Of a stretch of 64,000 nt of DNA, positions 46,230 through 58,008 are shown piece after piece. The DNA is from Apricaphanius iberus (lineage: Eukaryota > Chordata > Actinopteri > Cyprinodontiformes > Aphaniidae): the NCBI GenBank assembly GCA_028564705.1, contig JAPXFQ010000166.1, positions 1,364,001 through 1,428,000 of the forward strand, read 5' to 3'. Position numbers and translations under genes: made by a program. Each line of letters starts with the position of its first letter. Position 1 is the stretch's first letter. The notes beneath the pieces are model-generated. The model ran no database searches, was not told where the DNA came from, and saw only the letters and a program-made list of their open reading frames with translations.

Positions 46230-47590
46230 AACTGTCATCTCTCCTCTGAAAATGTCAAAACCATCTGTTTTGCTTCCCTGGCTTTATCCCCAAAACAACT
46301 AACATGAGCTGTCCCTCTGATGTACTCATTCCTGATCTGATAAATTTTTGTCACTCCCAAAGACAATCTCAAAATCTTGAGTTCTGCAACCTCCAGGTCC
46401 GCTTCCTGTCCTTACCATTCCACCACCAAGTCTCCTTATTTACTTTCCTCCTTCCAGATTACACACCAAGTACCCTCCTACCTGACTCTCAAATCATATC
46501 AGTTGTAGCTGCCCAGTCATCAGGGAGCACCTCTTGTCTCAACTCCTACTTGAAAACCTCACAGCACTCTTCTTTTTTCAGTTTTCACCACTTCGTCCTC
46601 TGCTCTCTCTTTGTTCTCTTCACCTTTATCACCATCAGTTTCGTCCTACAGACCACCATCCTATGTTGTCTAGCTACGCTGTTGCCCACAACTAGTCTGC
46701 AGTCACTAATATCAACGTCTACATAAGATGTAGTCCACCTGACTGCTCCTACCTCCACTCTAATAAGTCACTTTATGTTCCTGCCTCTTTTGGGAGAAAG
46801 TGTTTACAACAGCCATTTCCATCCTTTTCGTAGAGTCCATCACCATCTTGCTTCTTCATTCCTATCCTGGATAAAAAACCTGCCCATTACTGTCTCATCA
46901 CCTCTGTTTCCTTCACCAATATGTCCGTTAAAGTCTGCACCAATCACCATCTTAGGATGCCCTGCAAAAAAATCATCTAGTTCACGCCAAAGTTTCTGCT
47001 TCTTATTTAGTTCACATCCTACCTGTGGGGCATAGCGACTAACAACATTTATCATTATTTCAAGCTTCATACTCATCAGCCTGTCTGGCCATTCCTAGTA
47101 AATTCCTCCTTCAAGATAACGCCTACTCAATCTCTCTTTCCATCTACCCCATGGTAGAAAAACTTGAATCCTTCTCCAAACTTCTAGCTTTTCTACCTTT
47201 CCACCTGATCTCCTGAACACACAGAATATCAATTTTCCTTCTCTGCATCATGTCCACCAGCTCTCTAGCTTTAACTGTCATGGTCCCAGCATTCAGAGTC
47301 CTAACTCATAATTCCACACTCTTGAGTTTCCTTTTCTCTCTCTGCCTACCAACATGCCATAATTTTCTCTTCCTTCGACCAACAGCAGTCCAATTTCCAA
47401 AGGCACCCTGTAGGTCAACAGCACCTGTGGCGGTCCTTGTTAACCCAGGCCTCGACCGATCCGGTATATAATTCATGTTTGTGATTCGCATATGTGATTT
47501 GGCTTAGGTTTTATGTCGGTTACCCTTCCTGACACAACCCTCTGTATTTTTATGGACTTGGAACAGGGGCAAGAAACCACAGGCATTGCC
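46230..47590 (-). mobile_element. RTE-type LINE fragment, antisense, degenerate
   Basis: The minus strand reads TMTVKARELVDMMQRRKID (47280-47220 region), then SRYAPQVGCELNKK and VIGADFNGHIGEGNRGDE (46840-47076), the AP-endonuclease motifs of RTE LINEs. Several frame breaks. The 46304-46726 plus-strand frame is its antisense shadow. Confidence 0.8.
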
Positions 47591-48773
47591 ACCTTGTCTC
47601 CATACACAATAGGCCCTTTAAGGAATCAGTTAAAGACATCCACATATCAGCACTGTTTTAGCAGCAAGTAGCGTTACCTATTATTAAGAACATTTTAATT
47701 TGTTTTAATGTTTTGAGGGTTTTTTTCTGTGGATCTGTGTATTCATGTCTTAACTGCCTAACTGGAATGTAGTCTACAGATTAGCTTGTGGCTAGAAGGT
47801 CAATGGACAATAGCGAGGTGGCTATTTAACTGAAAAACAAAAGGATATTAAATATTAGTTGAAAATCCATGGCAACAGTTATGATTGTGCATTTTTAAAC
47901 ACTCGATAAAAATTGGCAGTGTGAATAAACTTGAAAATATTTTACTGTGTTCAAATTCTTAAGTTAACAGAATCTCTTGCAGAGCACTCTCACATCCTTT
48001 TTCTGTTAAATTTTAAGATAAACAATACGGTACAACATTTATTAAACTGGAAATGTAAAAATAAAAACAAACAGGTTTGGTTTTGCAAACAGATGGATAT
48101 GTTTGTTATTGTTTCAGTCTTTATTTTTAATCGTAATATTACAATTTAATTATGTTTTTTTTGAATGAGGAACATCTTTATTTATCAGCCTATTAATATA
48201 GTACTTGATAGTTATTTATAGATCTCTGTGACGGTTTTGTTTATTATTAAATAATTACAGAGTAAGTTTTGCTTTATAAGCTCTTTTATTCTAAAATGTT
48301 ACCAAAATGGCCCGGTATTTTAGAGAGATCATAATGCAATTCCCTCTACCAATGCTCTCAGGGCCTTTGGAAGAAAAAAACGACCTAAAGCATTAAAAAT
48401 CTGTGACCCTACAGTGGCATTTGGCACTATTGGACTATAAACAACTCAAACTTATTTTATAACTTAATGGAACCTAACTGAGCGGTTGATGGTTTTGGAA
48501 AGGTGGTTTAACCTGACAGCAAGTATGTCCAAAGAAGTGTAACTTGCTTTAAAGTTGCAGCCGTCCTCCCATTGCGACATCAGCCTTTGGCAACCTTCGG
48601 ATCATGTTGGTAGCCTGTATCCATTTGATATATTTAAACCAGCGCATCTAACTGTTATGCAAGAGTCAGCCTCTATTTGGTGGATAGTGGTGAGGTCAGG
48701 GCTTTCATTTGCCATTTTAAACAAGTTCTTCATCAATAATTAGGCGAAGGATTTTTCTGTTTCGTCTCTGCTG

Positions 48774-48781
48774 TGACGTAA
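48774..48781 (+). promoter_or_regulatory. CRE-like TGACGTAA upstream of dkk3
   Basis: TGACGTAA, a CREB/ATF half-site-plus motif, lies 105 bases before the dkk3 start codon in a stretch rich in CTCCTC and CAGCAG. The location suits a promoter-proximal element, but single 8-base motifs occur by chance and the transcription start is unknown. Confidence 0.3.
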
Positions 48782-48885
48782 AAAAACAAACAGTGGTGAC
48801 GAGGCTGTTTGTGTCTCGGAGCAGCAGCCACACCCTATCCTCATCCTCCTCTTCCTCTGTGTGCAGCAGCAGCGGCGGCAGCATA

Positions 48886-49056
48886 ATGCGATCTATCCTA
48901 GTTTTGGCGCTGACAGCTGTCTGCAATGGCATCCTGCCTGAGATAGTACAATCAGGAATCAATCACATCGTGGAGGGACCGTCAGAGCTTGACCGCTTAT
49001 CTGTGCAGCAACTGCAGGAGGATCCGCAGCAAAAGCCCGAGGATGCGTTTCCCCAG
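48886..49056 (+). CDS. dkk3: dkk3 coding exon 1: signal peptide
   Basis: Residues 1-57, phase 0 at the donor CAG|GTAGGC. Hydrophobic leader then GINHIVEGPSELDRLS and a Gln/Glu-rich helix. The start ATG is at 48886. Confidence 0.85.
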
Positions 49057-52000
49057 GTAGGCAGCTGGTTGCATCTCCCTGTCAGCATCTTGCTGTCTGC
49101 ATGACTGTGCCTTATTTTTGCACTGCTATAAGGGTGCTTTTACTTAGCTGATGGCAAAATGGATATAATGATTAGAAATAACAAAAAATTCTAAATCAAG
49201 AAGTTTAGACTCTAATTTAGCTGGTGAAGTTGTTAGAATTTGTTGTTTCCCGCCCATAGGCAAACAACAGTGTCACTCCTCGTTACAATGACCTTCCTCT
49301 GAGTATTCCCAAAGAGACTGATAAGGTGACTAGTGGAGAATCTGTGCACTTTTCAGCAGAACAGGTACATCAGCTAAATGATAGTCAGACAGTTTGTTCA
49401 CTTTGTGGGTCATTATTTATTTATTTATTAAAAAAGAATAAACAGAGATATTTGTGCTATGTCAACCCTGTTACAAACAAATTCATTTGTATATGAAAAT
49501 GTTTTAAAGTAATATTTAGATCAAATGTGATGTATCATGAAATATAACCCCCCTTTTTTACCTTAAGGGTGTTTGCAAATGGAAAATGTTAAGTAGCATA
49601 CTTTTTCACCATGGGTGACTATACTGATTTACGTTATGTGATTTCTCAGCATTGTCTCTTTTAAGAAAAAGGTATGAAAACAAAGTAATAATAACACAAT
49701 TATTTGAGTAAGACATTGTTATATTTTACTCAACATAAAAATGATGTTATTATACATTTGTCTTTAATAATTTGTATTATATTACAGAATTATAGAAGTA
49801 ACAGGGTTGACAACAGCATCCCCTTTCGGAAGACATTTATTTTGTAGTCAGATTTCAGTGGTTTTAGAATTGAATATTATGGAAATAAATGATGCTACTG
49901 CAGACAATTGTGTTATTCAACACATCAATTTTTTTTATTTGTTTCACAATAAAAAATCTTTATCAAAAATGTTTGACCCTTAAAAGCAACATAAAATCCT
50001 AAACAAAACCTATAAAAGGTGACTAATAGATGGCTTTTTCCCCTTGGCTCTGTCCTTTCTCTTTCCCTCTATTTTTCAAGGTATTCTGTTCATCTCTCAG
50101 GATCAGCATCTCTACGTTGCCTGTATAGGTGCTGTTTCTGAGCAACAGAAAGAGGCATCCTAACAGATTAAATCAGCAAAAATATGCATTTTAAGCAGAT
50201 GATATTATCCATCCATCCATTCATCATCTTTTTCCCTCATTCGTGAACAAGACCCCCAGATACCTAAACTCCTCCACTTGAGGAAGGACCCCCTGCCCGA
50301 CCCGAAGAAGGCCCTCTACCCTTTTCCGGCTCAAGACCATGCTCTCAGATTTGGAGGTGCTGATCCTCATCCCAGCCACTTCACACTTGGCTGCGAACCG
50401 TTCCAGCGAGAGCTATAGATCACGTTTAAATGAAGCCAACAAGACCACATCATCTGCGAAAAGCAGAGACCTGATCTTGAGGTCACCAAAACGGATCCCC
50501 TCAACACCTTGGCTGCGCCTAGAAATCCTGTCCATAAATGTTATGAACAGGATCGGTGACAAAGGGCAACCTTGGCGGAGTCCAACTCCAACTGGAGATG
50601 ATATTAGTGCTCTTGTAATATTTATGTATATAATATAAATAATTATGTATTACAAAAATAATTCTAATGTTGAATACCGATGAAGGATTTGATTACAGGA
50701 TGGACAGTAACAGGGTTGACAGTAACAGGGTTGACAAAATATGTGTAATGGCTGCATATATGTAGCCATTACTAGCCATGTGGTGGACACCATGACACCA
50801 CAAGGTGTGCATTCAAGAGAGGTTAAAATACTGTTAAATATTTACATTTGAATTTTGAACTGAATTACTTTTTAAGGCATGATTTTATGGTAAGTGGTTA
50901 TGACCTCGTCCCCTTCTGTCAGAAAGAGAAAAACTGCAAGAAAAGTGATTAAAAGAAAATCACACTTACTTGTCTTTTCACCATCAACCTCCTTAAAGGC
51001 AGATGATATCACTCCCTGGAAATAATGTCACTTTTGTGAAAGTTAATTTTCTCCAAAGGGGTTTTTATCCAAAAGTAACAGGGTTGACGACAACATGGGG
51101 ACCAATGTAAAATGTTGATATTTACATAATTTGAAAAATATTTTAAATAAAACTGTTTCATAATTCATGAGAAAACACGTCAGGCTTTTTAGAAGTGTAT
51201 TTATTTTTTTAGCATAGTTTGGCTTTTTTATCCTAAAAATCCAGTGATACAAGATAAATCATAGAAAGGGACAAATCCTTTTCACTGCTTTTGCAATATA
51301 CCTAGTATGGAAACTGCTTAAAATCCTTTAAAAACAACAAAGGATGATTTTTTTAAAGTAAATAATTTATTTTACGCATTAAACAACTAAATTATTAAAT
51401 TTTATGAAAAAAATATAGCTAATTTCAGATTTACAAGACACTTTTGTTTGAGGGACATAAAATGGCATGTTTTCGTAGAATGACCATTGTAAGTAAAACC
51501 TAAGAAATATGTCAACTCTACACAGGGGACAAACAACATCACTGCTACAGATGTCCCAGCCGGTGACCTGGAAAACAACATCGATCAAGTGAGTCTTTTT
51601 TTCATTCTAGTTTCAGATTTGAAAGCTCATTTTGGATTCTCCAGCAGTGTAAATATTGCATGATGTTTGGCTACACTGACTCATCATCCTTTCTGCACTA
51701 AAACAAACCAACCAAAGTAAAGTGCATTTCTTATTTTTCTGAGCTACAAAAATATGTAAGGCCATATTGTCTTTAAATATTGATTTAAGGAGACAATAAC
51801 CTGCTATGATGCAAACTGAATGTTTTTAGCAGATCTCGTGATTCTGAACCCCTTTTAATCAAATTCTCAGCAGCATCAAATAAATCACTCAGACTTGGTT
51901 AACACCTTTTACAAGATCAAGACATGTTTGCAAGAATAGCTATTCTTGGGAGCTGACTCATGGTTTGGAAACTGTATTATTCAGCATTGGACTATATTTT

Positions 52001-53640
52001 ACATCCCTTAACCTCTCAAATTCCCAGCCTATAATAATGAGACAAAAGCTTGGAGCTGTGAAAGATCAGTCATCTCTTGTAACCTTTCGTTTTCCTCTGC
52101 AGAGCTGCCTCACTAAAGATGACTGTGGGGCAGGAAGATACTGCCTCGCTGGCACACATAAGTCCAAGTGTCAGCCATGTAAAGACACTGATGTAGTGAG
52201 TGGTCATGCATTATTTTATTTTTTTATTCATGGTCAGCTGTCTCTAAAATCTTATTTTATATAGTCCATGTTTTTTTCCACCACGTTTCATCTTTTTCTG
52301 GTCATCTTTGTGAGTGAGATGAGATCTTGTAAAATAAAGATTTAATAATCATAATGTCACTCCATGTCAGTGGGGTTATTGTCTTCCTCATAGTATTTCA
52401 GGATGCTGAGGCTTTCTCACACACTGCAATGCAGCTTAGTCCACAAGTGTAATTGGAGTGTGTTGTTTAGTGAGCAATCTGTCTTGTTAGATTCACGTGG
52501 AAGGACGGCCTGAGTCAAGGTTGAATCAGAGCTCATCCGTGTTATCCGCTTGCTCAAAGGTGGAGGAATTGTTTTATATACTTTTATCTAAGCTTTTTGG
52601 TTCTGCTTTGTAGATTTAGTGTCATTTTCTCTAGAATAAGTTAGATGTAGCAACATAAAAGGCAGTTGAAAAATATAAGTAGGCCAAATACAGGTGCAGC
52701 AAGGAAGGAGAATAAGCACACGGGACATAAGCTGTATCTCAGCCAAATCGCTGCATTGTACAACTCTGTATAGATAAAACCAGAATATTGATTTTTCTGT
52801 TCTATATAAGCCATTGTAAGAGTTAAAGTCCTCAGCGCTTTCACATTCAAACTGTCCTACAGATTTTATTCATTATTAAGTAAATGAAGTCAGCAGATGA
52901 AACGGTTCACAGATCATTAGTAAAATGAATGCTGCTGTGAGGTTAAGGTCTGGTAAACTTTATTCATGTTCTCCTATCTCCCTTCTGTGACTTCATAGAG
53001 ACCGGAGCTCTGAACATTGTCGCTTATTTCGTAAAATACATTTCAAAAACAATAATAATAATAAAAAATCTGCTTCCTAGTCTTGTACCAAAGATGAGGA
53101 GTGCTGCGGTGACCAGATGTGTGTGTGGGGTCAGTGTAGCCAAAATGCTACCAAAGGAGAAGCTGGCAGCACTTGTCAATACCAGACTGACTGTAAACCA
53201 GATCTCTGCTGTGCTATTCATAAAGGTGCAACAGATCAAGCAAACACCAGCTTCTGATTATGTTCTCAGTGAAAAGAATAATAATAAAAACAATCATGTG
53301 TCTCCTTTTGTGCAGCCCTGCTTTTCCCCGTCTGTTCTGCCAAGCCCATTGAACGTGAACGCTGCTTTGGCATCTCCAACAACCTGATGGAGCTGCTGTC
53401 ATGGGACACGCAGGATAATAAACCCAGGAAACACTGTCCGTGTGCAGGAGATCTACAGTGCCAGCACCTAGGGTGAGTGCCGCACGTTTTTTCCCCTCAA
53501 AGTTGACCATGATAGTATGGTCATACCATTATTCTGTCTTTTCGTTTGTCAGGCGCGGATCCATGTGCCTGAAAGCAGAGAACTCAAGTGAAGAGGATCT
53601 TGCAGACTCTCTGTATTCAGATATCGACTACATTCTTTAA
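48886..53640 (+). CDS. dkk3: Dickkopf-related protein 3, complete
   Basis: DKK3 is a secreted glycoprotein of the dickkopf family, modulating Wnt and TGF-beta signalling in vertebrates (family knowledge). Six exons: 48886-49056, 49260-49364, 51526-51588, 52103-52195, 53081-53225 joined to 53316-53472, and 53553-53640. The 822 bases give 273 residues and a TAA stop. Residues 1-15 (MRSILVLALTAVCNG) look like a signal peptide. Cysteine domain 1 spans C115-C163 and domain 2 C176-C250, ten cysteines each as in intact dickkopfs. NNS, NIT and NAT are possible N-glycosylation sites. CCGDQMCVWGQC is specific to DKK3. It is about 75 residues shorter than human DKK3, mainly in the N-terminal region and the acidic tail. 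An in-frame ATG at 48793 would add 31 serine-rich residues ahead of the signal peptide, so the 48886 start is preferred. (Counting the 53081 and 53316 exons separately there are seven coding exons.). Confidence 0.93.
49260..49364 (+). CDS. dkk3: dkk3 coding exon 2
   Basis: Residues 58-92, phase 0-0. ANNSVTPRYNDLPLSIPKET has an NNS sequon and resembles the human NLPPSYHNETNTDTKV region. Splice sites ATAG / GTACAT. It is followed by a 2.16-kb intron filled with repeats. Confidence 0.8.
49461..51088. repeat. Five copies of a GTAACAGGGTTGAC motif in dkk3 intron 2
   Basis: Exact 14-base copies: 49461-49474 (inverted), 49798-49811, 50707-50720, 50722-50735 and 51075-51088. The third and fourth are tandem with a 15-base period, preceded by a decayed copy. 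The outermost pair are in opposite orientation and could be the ends of one element holding the LINE fragment. Confidence 0.7.
50212..50625 (-). mobile_element. Non-LTR reverse transcriptase fragment, antisense, in dkk3 intron 2
   Basis: The minus strand translates to VGVGLRQGCPLSPILFITFM-like text, then SLLFADDVVLLASF with the catalytic FADD box at 50460-50449, and AGMRISTSKSEAMVL. It ends by a (CCAT)n stretch at 50209-50220. Internal stops show that it is dead. Confidence 0.85.
51526..51588 (+). CDS. dkk3: dkk3 coding exon 3
   Basis: Residues 93-113, 63 bases, phase 0-0. GTNNITATDVPAGDLENN carries an NIT sequon. Splice sites ACAG / GTGAGT. Weakly conserved, but phase and position fit; frame-neutral if skipped. 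Confidence 0.75.
52103..52195 (+). CDS. dkk3: dkk3 coding exon 4: first half of cysteine domain 1
   Basis: Residues 114-144: SCLTKDDCGAGRYCLAGTHK and CQPC, five cysteines aligning with human ECIIDEDCGPSMYCQFA. Of two overlapping donors, GTA|GTGAGT is chosen because it keeps the human spacing of six residues to the next cysteine. Confidence 0.9.
53081..53225 (+). CDS. dkk3: dkk3 coding exon 5: end of cysteine domain 1, start of domain 2
   Basis: Residues 145-193. CTKDEECCGDQMCVWGQC completes domain 1; CQYQTDCKPDLCCAIHK opens domain 2, with a NAT sequon between them as human has NGT. Leaves one base before GTGCAA at 53226. Confidence 0.94.
53316..53472 (+). CDS. dkk3: dkk3 coding exon 6: cysteine domain 2
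   Basis: Residues 193-245. LLFPVCSAKPIERERC and HCPCAGDLQC, as in human LLFPVCTPLPVEGELC and RCPCASGLLC. The preceding intron is only 90 bases. Donor GTGAGT at 53473. Confidence 0.94.
53553..53640 (+). CDS. dkk3: dkk3 last coding exon with stop
   Basis: Residues 245-273: the last cysteine (C250), then a short acidic tail ending YSDIDYIL and TAA at 53638-53640. The human tail is far longer (an alpha-helical Glu-rich segment), so this is a truncated tail relative to the mammal. Confidence 0.92.
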
Positions 53641-56522
53641 ACAAAGCGTGACTGTATTTACACTCTCTAACAGCATGAAAGGTGTCCCCACCGACATAAT
53701 TGTTGCACTCTTCTTGCCAGCTTAATCCAAACTTTTAGAGTTGTAGAGCAAAGGTAATGGATGCTACTAGAGTATCATCGCTGATAATATTGCTTTCATA
53801 TTTTATGAGGTTAAAATGATGCAATGCTATCATACTGAAGGTTGCTTAAATCATCCATTGCATTTCTGTCAAGATGATTCAAACCTTGGTCACAACTGGA
53901 ATTTCTAATTGAAACCTAAAGGGTCTGAACTCAGTTCAGAATGAAATGGAAATGAGATATTCAGTTACTGAATAGTTATCAATATAGGCACATATTTTTT
54001 AGTAATTGTTTTAGTGTGTTTTCATTACTTTTCTCCAAATCCGGGAAACGGTATCCACCCTACTGTTGTGGTATAATGCTTAAAGCACATTCATTTGAAA
54101 GTTTTATATTTTCAGTTGTCTGCAGCACCCCTATTACATTAAATACATTTTTTGACAGACGCATTGTTTAGTGTTTTTTGTATTTGCTTTGACAGGTTTC
54201 TATAGGATACTGGGGGGGACAACTGTAAATTAGTTCGTATGTCTCAAATGTATTAATTTAAATGATTTTTTTTTAATCTAATGATGCACCGACTGGACAA
54301 CACTTAATTTTGTTGTACTTGTGACAATGACAAATAATGAGATACAGAACCAGAGATTCTTAGATGAGCTCTGATCTGGAGCGTTTGAAAGCACCTCATG
54401 ACCACTTGCTTCATTTAGACGAAAAATACCTAAAATCATCCCCAAATTTTTAACTGAACAGAATTGAAGGAGCAGCTGTTGGAAGACTTTTTGATTGCAA
54501 CTCCCTTGGAAGAGAAGGAACCACATAAATCATCATGACATCATGTTTTATTGAGTATGCAATGATAGCACTCACCTTTTATTCTCTAGAAAATAATTTC
54601 CCAAGCAATAGAAGAGGATTTATGAGAAAACTTTTCTGCAGAGGTAGCTGATGCTTTTCTTAGAAAAAATATGGTTTCTTTGTTGCTTTTCTTGTTAGAA
54701 GAATGCTATTTTAGTCTTCATGTTGAGCAAGCTCTGCACTTATGGTACATTTTGACATTCTAAAAGCCTCTTTGTTGCAAGTCAAGCAATATATCTGCAG
54801 TTCTTTATGATCTGGATAACTGAACTGTCAGCGGCAATGTTCTTAGCAGTGGGTTTTTGCACATGAGGCCATTTTGATTCAGCATGCAACATGTTTGGAC
54901 AACCACCTTGGAGAAAAGCGTTGCTTAAACAAGGTTACAACAACCAGTCTGCTAATGATACAGGGATTTTAGCTGGACTTTTCAGAACTTCAGCTGAGGT
55001 TATGGCAATACCAAAAAAAGCTATCTGATTATGAGGGCCAAGTTGCAAATTTTTTTTAAAACTTTTAATCTAAGTACATGAAATAAAAATGTCTTATGCA
55101 GAATATAAAAGCAATAACATCAAATTGCTGCAGAATGTGCAACATAAAATTTTTTATCACTTAAACTTTTCAGAATGACTGAGAAAAAGAAAATCTAAAT
55201 ACTTTGAACAGAGACACTTTTGCCACTATGACATTATAGAGGATTACCAATCGCTCTTTAATGAGGGTTGTTTTCTTATACCTATTCTCTTAAAAAACGT
55301 TCAATTTTCCAGTATAAAATTTATGAAACATAATATTGAAAAAAAAACTTTTTGCTTAGAGTTTCAATACAAAAAAAATGAAACTGCTTAATTTTTTCTT
55401 TCTATTTTGCAAAACCTGCATTTATTGACGTCTCCTCACTAAAGCGTCACACACCACCCTGGCTGGGGGAAAAAGTCGCTAACTTAAAAAAAAGAAGCAT
55501 GAAAATGTTTTCAGCAAGTGGAACAATAAAACAATTATTTTAGCGTATAAAAATTTTTCTTCTTACTAGAATAACATCTTGGACCGGTCTGAGACCTGCC
55601 TTGAACCTGATAGAGACTGTATGAGGGGAGAGACTAGCATCATATGAAGCAGGCTTTTCAACCTCAAATACACCAAAATAATTGTGGAAACATGCAAAAA
55701 GCTGCTCAACAATTCCAAGAACAGTTTGATTGCAAAGGCTCTTTCCAAACATCGACTGACTTTGCAAAAAATTTTGATGTTTTATAAAATGGAATTAGAC
55801 ATTTTGTTCACATTTTTTAACCAATGCTCCTTTTAGATCCCATTATCTTTTTTAGAGACACCGTATCATTTCTTTTCAGAAACAAACTTGTTGGATGAAA
55901 ATAACTTTCATTTCTCGATCTACCAGAGGTACAAATAATTGTCAGTTCAGGTGTATCAAGAGATATTCTTGCTAGTCAGTTTTATACACCAAGAAAATCT
56001 AATTTTAAACTTTTTGACCCAGTCAAGGAAGTGCAACAGCACAGACAAGGAGAACTAATCTATCGGGTATCAGTTAGCATCCAGATTAATTTGCAGTTCT
56101 TAAAGAATACACAAATGTCTTCATATTGCTTTCATGTTTGAGCATTTCAAGCTATAGCTTCTAATAAAAGTTTCTGTTTCAACTTCTGCTGCGTCACGTC
56201 TCAAGTTATGCAATTCAATGGAAATCCTTAGTTTTTCCCTCAAAGCTCAGTTGGATAACTTCATGACTGTGCTGCCCTTTAAGGATTCACCCAACATTGC
56301 TTTAAAATACAAAATAACCTCATATACACTTTAGAAGCATCTTCACCACTATCTAATGCTTCTGAATGCAGCAGTTTATCATTTATCAAGCCTGTTGCTC
56401 TGGATGTAGAGCTTAAAATATATGTATAAATAAATAAAACCAAAGTCCCTTTTTGTGAGTCGGCCATTTTGATCGTCGTGGTCAAAAAACTCGTTTTTTA
56501 TCATCAAAAAAAGCACTTTTAA
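53641..56522 (+). other. dkk3 3' UTR and dkk3-usp47 intergenic stretch
   Basis: Unannotated sequence after the dkk3 stop. The earliest polyadenylation-like hexamer is ATTAAA at 54138-54143; the first AATAAA is near 55082. No coding segment or clear repeat was recognised. With usp47 facing it, the two genes end tail to tail and their transcripts could meet here. Confidence 0.4.
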
Positions 56523-57833
56523 TTTATTTCTAAAATCCTGAACTATTTTCACACATCTCAAATGTCAAAGAGATAAACAACAAAAAAAAAAACCTCAGAT
56601 ATTGGCATTTCTACAGTGAATAGCTGGTGACAACCTCAAGAAACCAGGGCAGCCTGAATACTGAGTCGACGTTCACAGAGCGTTAACCCGGGTAAGAGGA
56701 GGAGTCCAGCAGGCTCTTTGCACCCTCTGGTGTCAGTCTATCGATCAGCGGCCTCGACGGCTGGTAGGAGAGCCAAAGAAACAATTGAACCTTGTGCTCC
56801 CTGACCAAAAAAATAAATAAAAAAGACCCAGAGAGACTCCCTCACCCCACCCCATCTGACAGGACAACGCCCCACCCACACGTCAGGATGATCCATGCTG
56901 TAGATGTCCAGCCCACAAAGTGCAAAAGACAACAAAGACAACAAATAGACTTTCTAAAAATATAAATGAACAGACAGCACATGTGAGACCTGCCAAAGAC
57001 CTAATTGCAACAATTAGGTCTGAAGCAAACAAATAACTTACAAACAATAGAAGGAAAATTCTTAACAAAATCTACTTTGTTTTGCTTCAGTGTATTTTTG
57101 ACAGATAGGACCGGCATCTATGAAATCAGTACATTAAGTGAAAATGCTGCGTAAGATGCAAAGCAGCCCACAACATGTAATGAGAGTTACAGGAACACTT
57201 TTTTTTTTTTTTTTTTTTGCTTTTATACTCATCAAATTTTGTGAATGACTTTAACTTCAAAGTTACAGAGAGAGCGAGGTCATTTCTTTTTTTTTTTTTT
57301 TGCAATGGGAGGTGAGAAGGGAGGGAAACCTGGGTCAGGAGGTCTTGGTGGTTTTGGTTTGTGTAAACCATTCAGAAGACGGTGATTAACTGAGGATGAG
57401 CAGTGGTCAAACGCTATAAGTACAGTACAAGACGGACGCAGATGAACAAGAATCAACACTGCAGAACAGAGGGATGAATATAGAATGACAGCAAGTTTGA
57501 TTTTCCAAGGACGCGGGAGACTTACGGCGACAGGATGGATGCCTTCCCGGCTGCTTTCACTGTCCAAACCTTTCCACAGCCATTTCCAATGATTTGTCGA
57601 TACAGATTTGATTATTCCTCTCAGTAAAATTAGCTTTTGAACTTCCCTTTGGACTTTACTGTACATTACACAATAGTCGACAACATCAGTGGGGTTCCGA
57701 GTGCAGGCTGGGAAAATACCCGTCCCACAATGCTGCTTCATTTTAAGTTACTGTTGTGTCAAAGTCCAGAAGCCTGGTTGTTCTCCTGCAGCAGCCGGGC
57801 AATTTAAACAGCCAGGAGTGGTGTCGGCGTGCC
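56523..57833 (-). other. usp47: usp47 probable 3' UTR
   Basis: The first minus-strand AATAAA after the usp47 stop is at 56528-56523. Two poly(A) runs on the minus strand (57218-57199 and 57301-57287) lie within it. No open frame resembling a protein is seen. The real cleavage site is unproven. Confidence 0.35.
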
Positions 57834-58008
57834 TCAGTCCTGCCCCGAGTCCCTCAAAGGGCCGCCGTCCAGGTAGATCTTGAGGGCCTTCTCTTTGCGT
57901 GGGGAGTAGCTGACGCGGTGTCCCGTCTTTAGCAGACGGCTGCTTTCCTTCTTCATCAGCTCGTTGCGCTCATCCTCCGTCAGCTCCAGAGGTTCTTCTT
58001 TGCTGTCC
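57834..58008 (-). CDS. usp47: usp47 last coding exon with stop
   Basis: Fragment residues 528-585. [39 protein letters not shown] and the end DSGQD, then a stop at 57836-57834. The conserved C-terminus shows that this is the end of the gene. Confidence 0.95.

Larger units (their letters stand above)
44060..48790. other. Divergent mical2-dkk3 intergenic region
   Basis: Separates the two 5' ends. 44060-44480 is the likely mical2 promoter side; 48230-48790 precedes dkk3. Between them lie the MITE candidate, the Tc1 end and the RTE fragment. No gene was found at 44500-45130 or 47600-48230. Confidence 0.5.

Noticed and set aside
46304..46726. 140-residue plus-strand frame as a gene
   Set aside because: It is antisense to an RTE LINE and has no recognisable protein features.
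48793..48885. Upstream dkk3 start codon
   Set aside because: It would put 31 serine-rich residues ahead of the signal peptide; the downstream ATG gives a proper leader. Kept as a finding, not as the start.
57280..57741. 153-residue minus-strand frame beyond usp47
   Set aside because: It follows the usp47 stop, ends in a poly-Lys run encoded by poly(A), and has no family signature; treated as 3' UTR.
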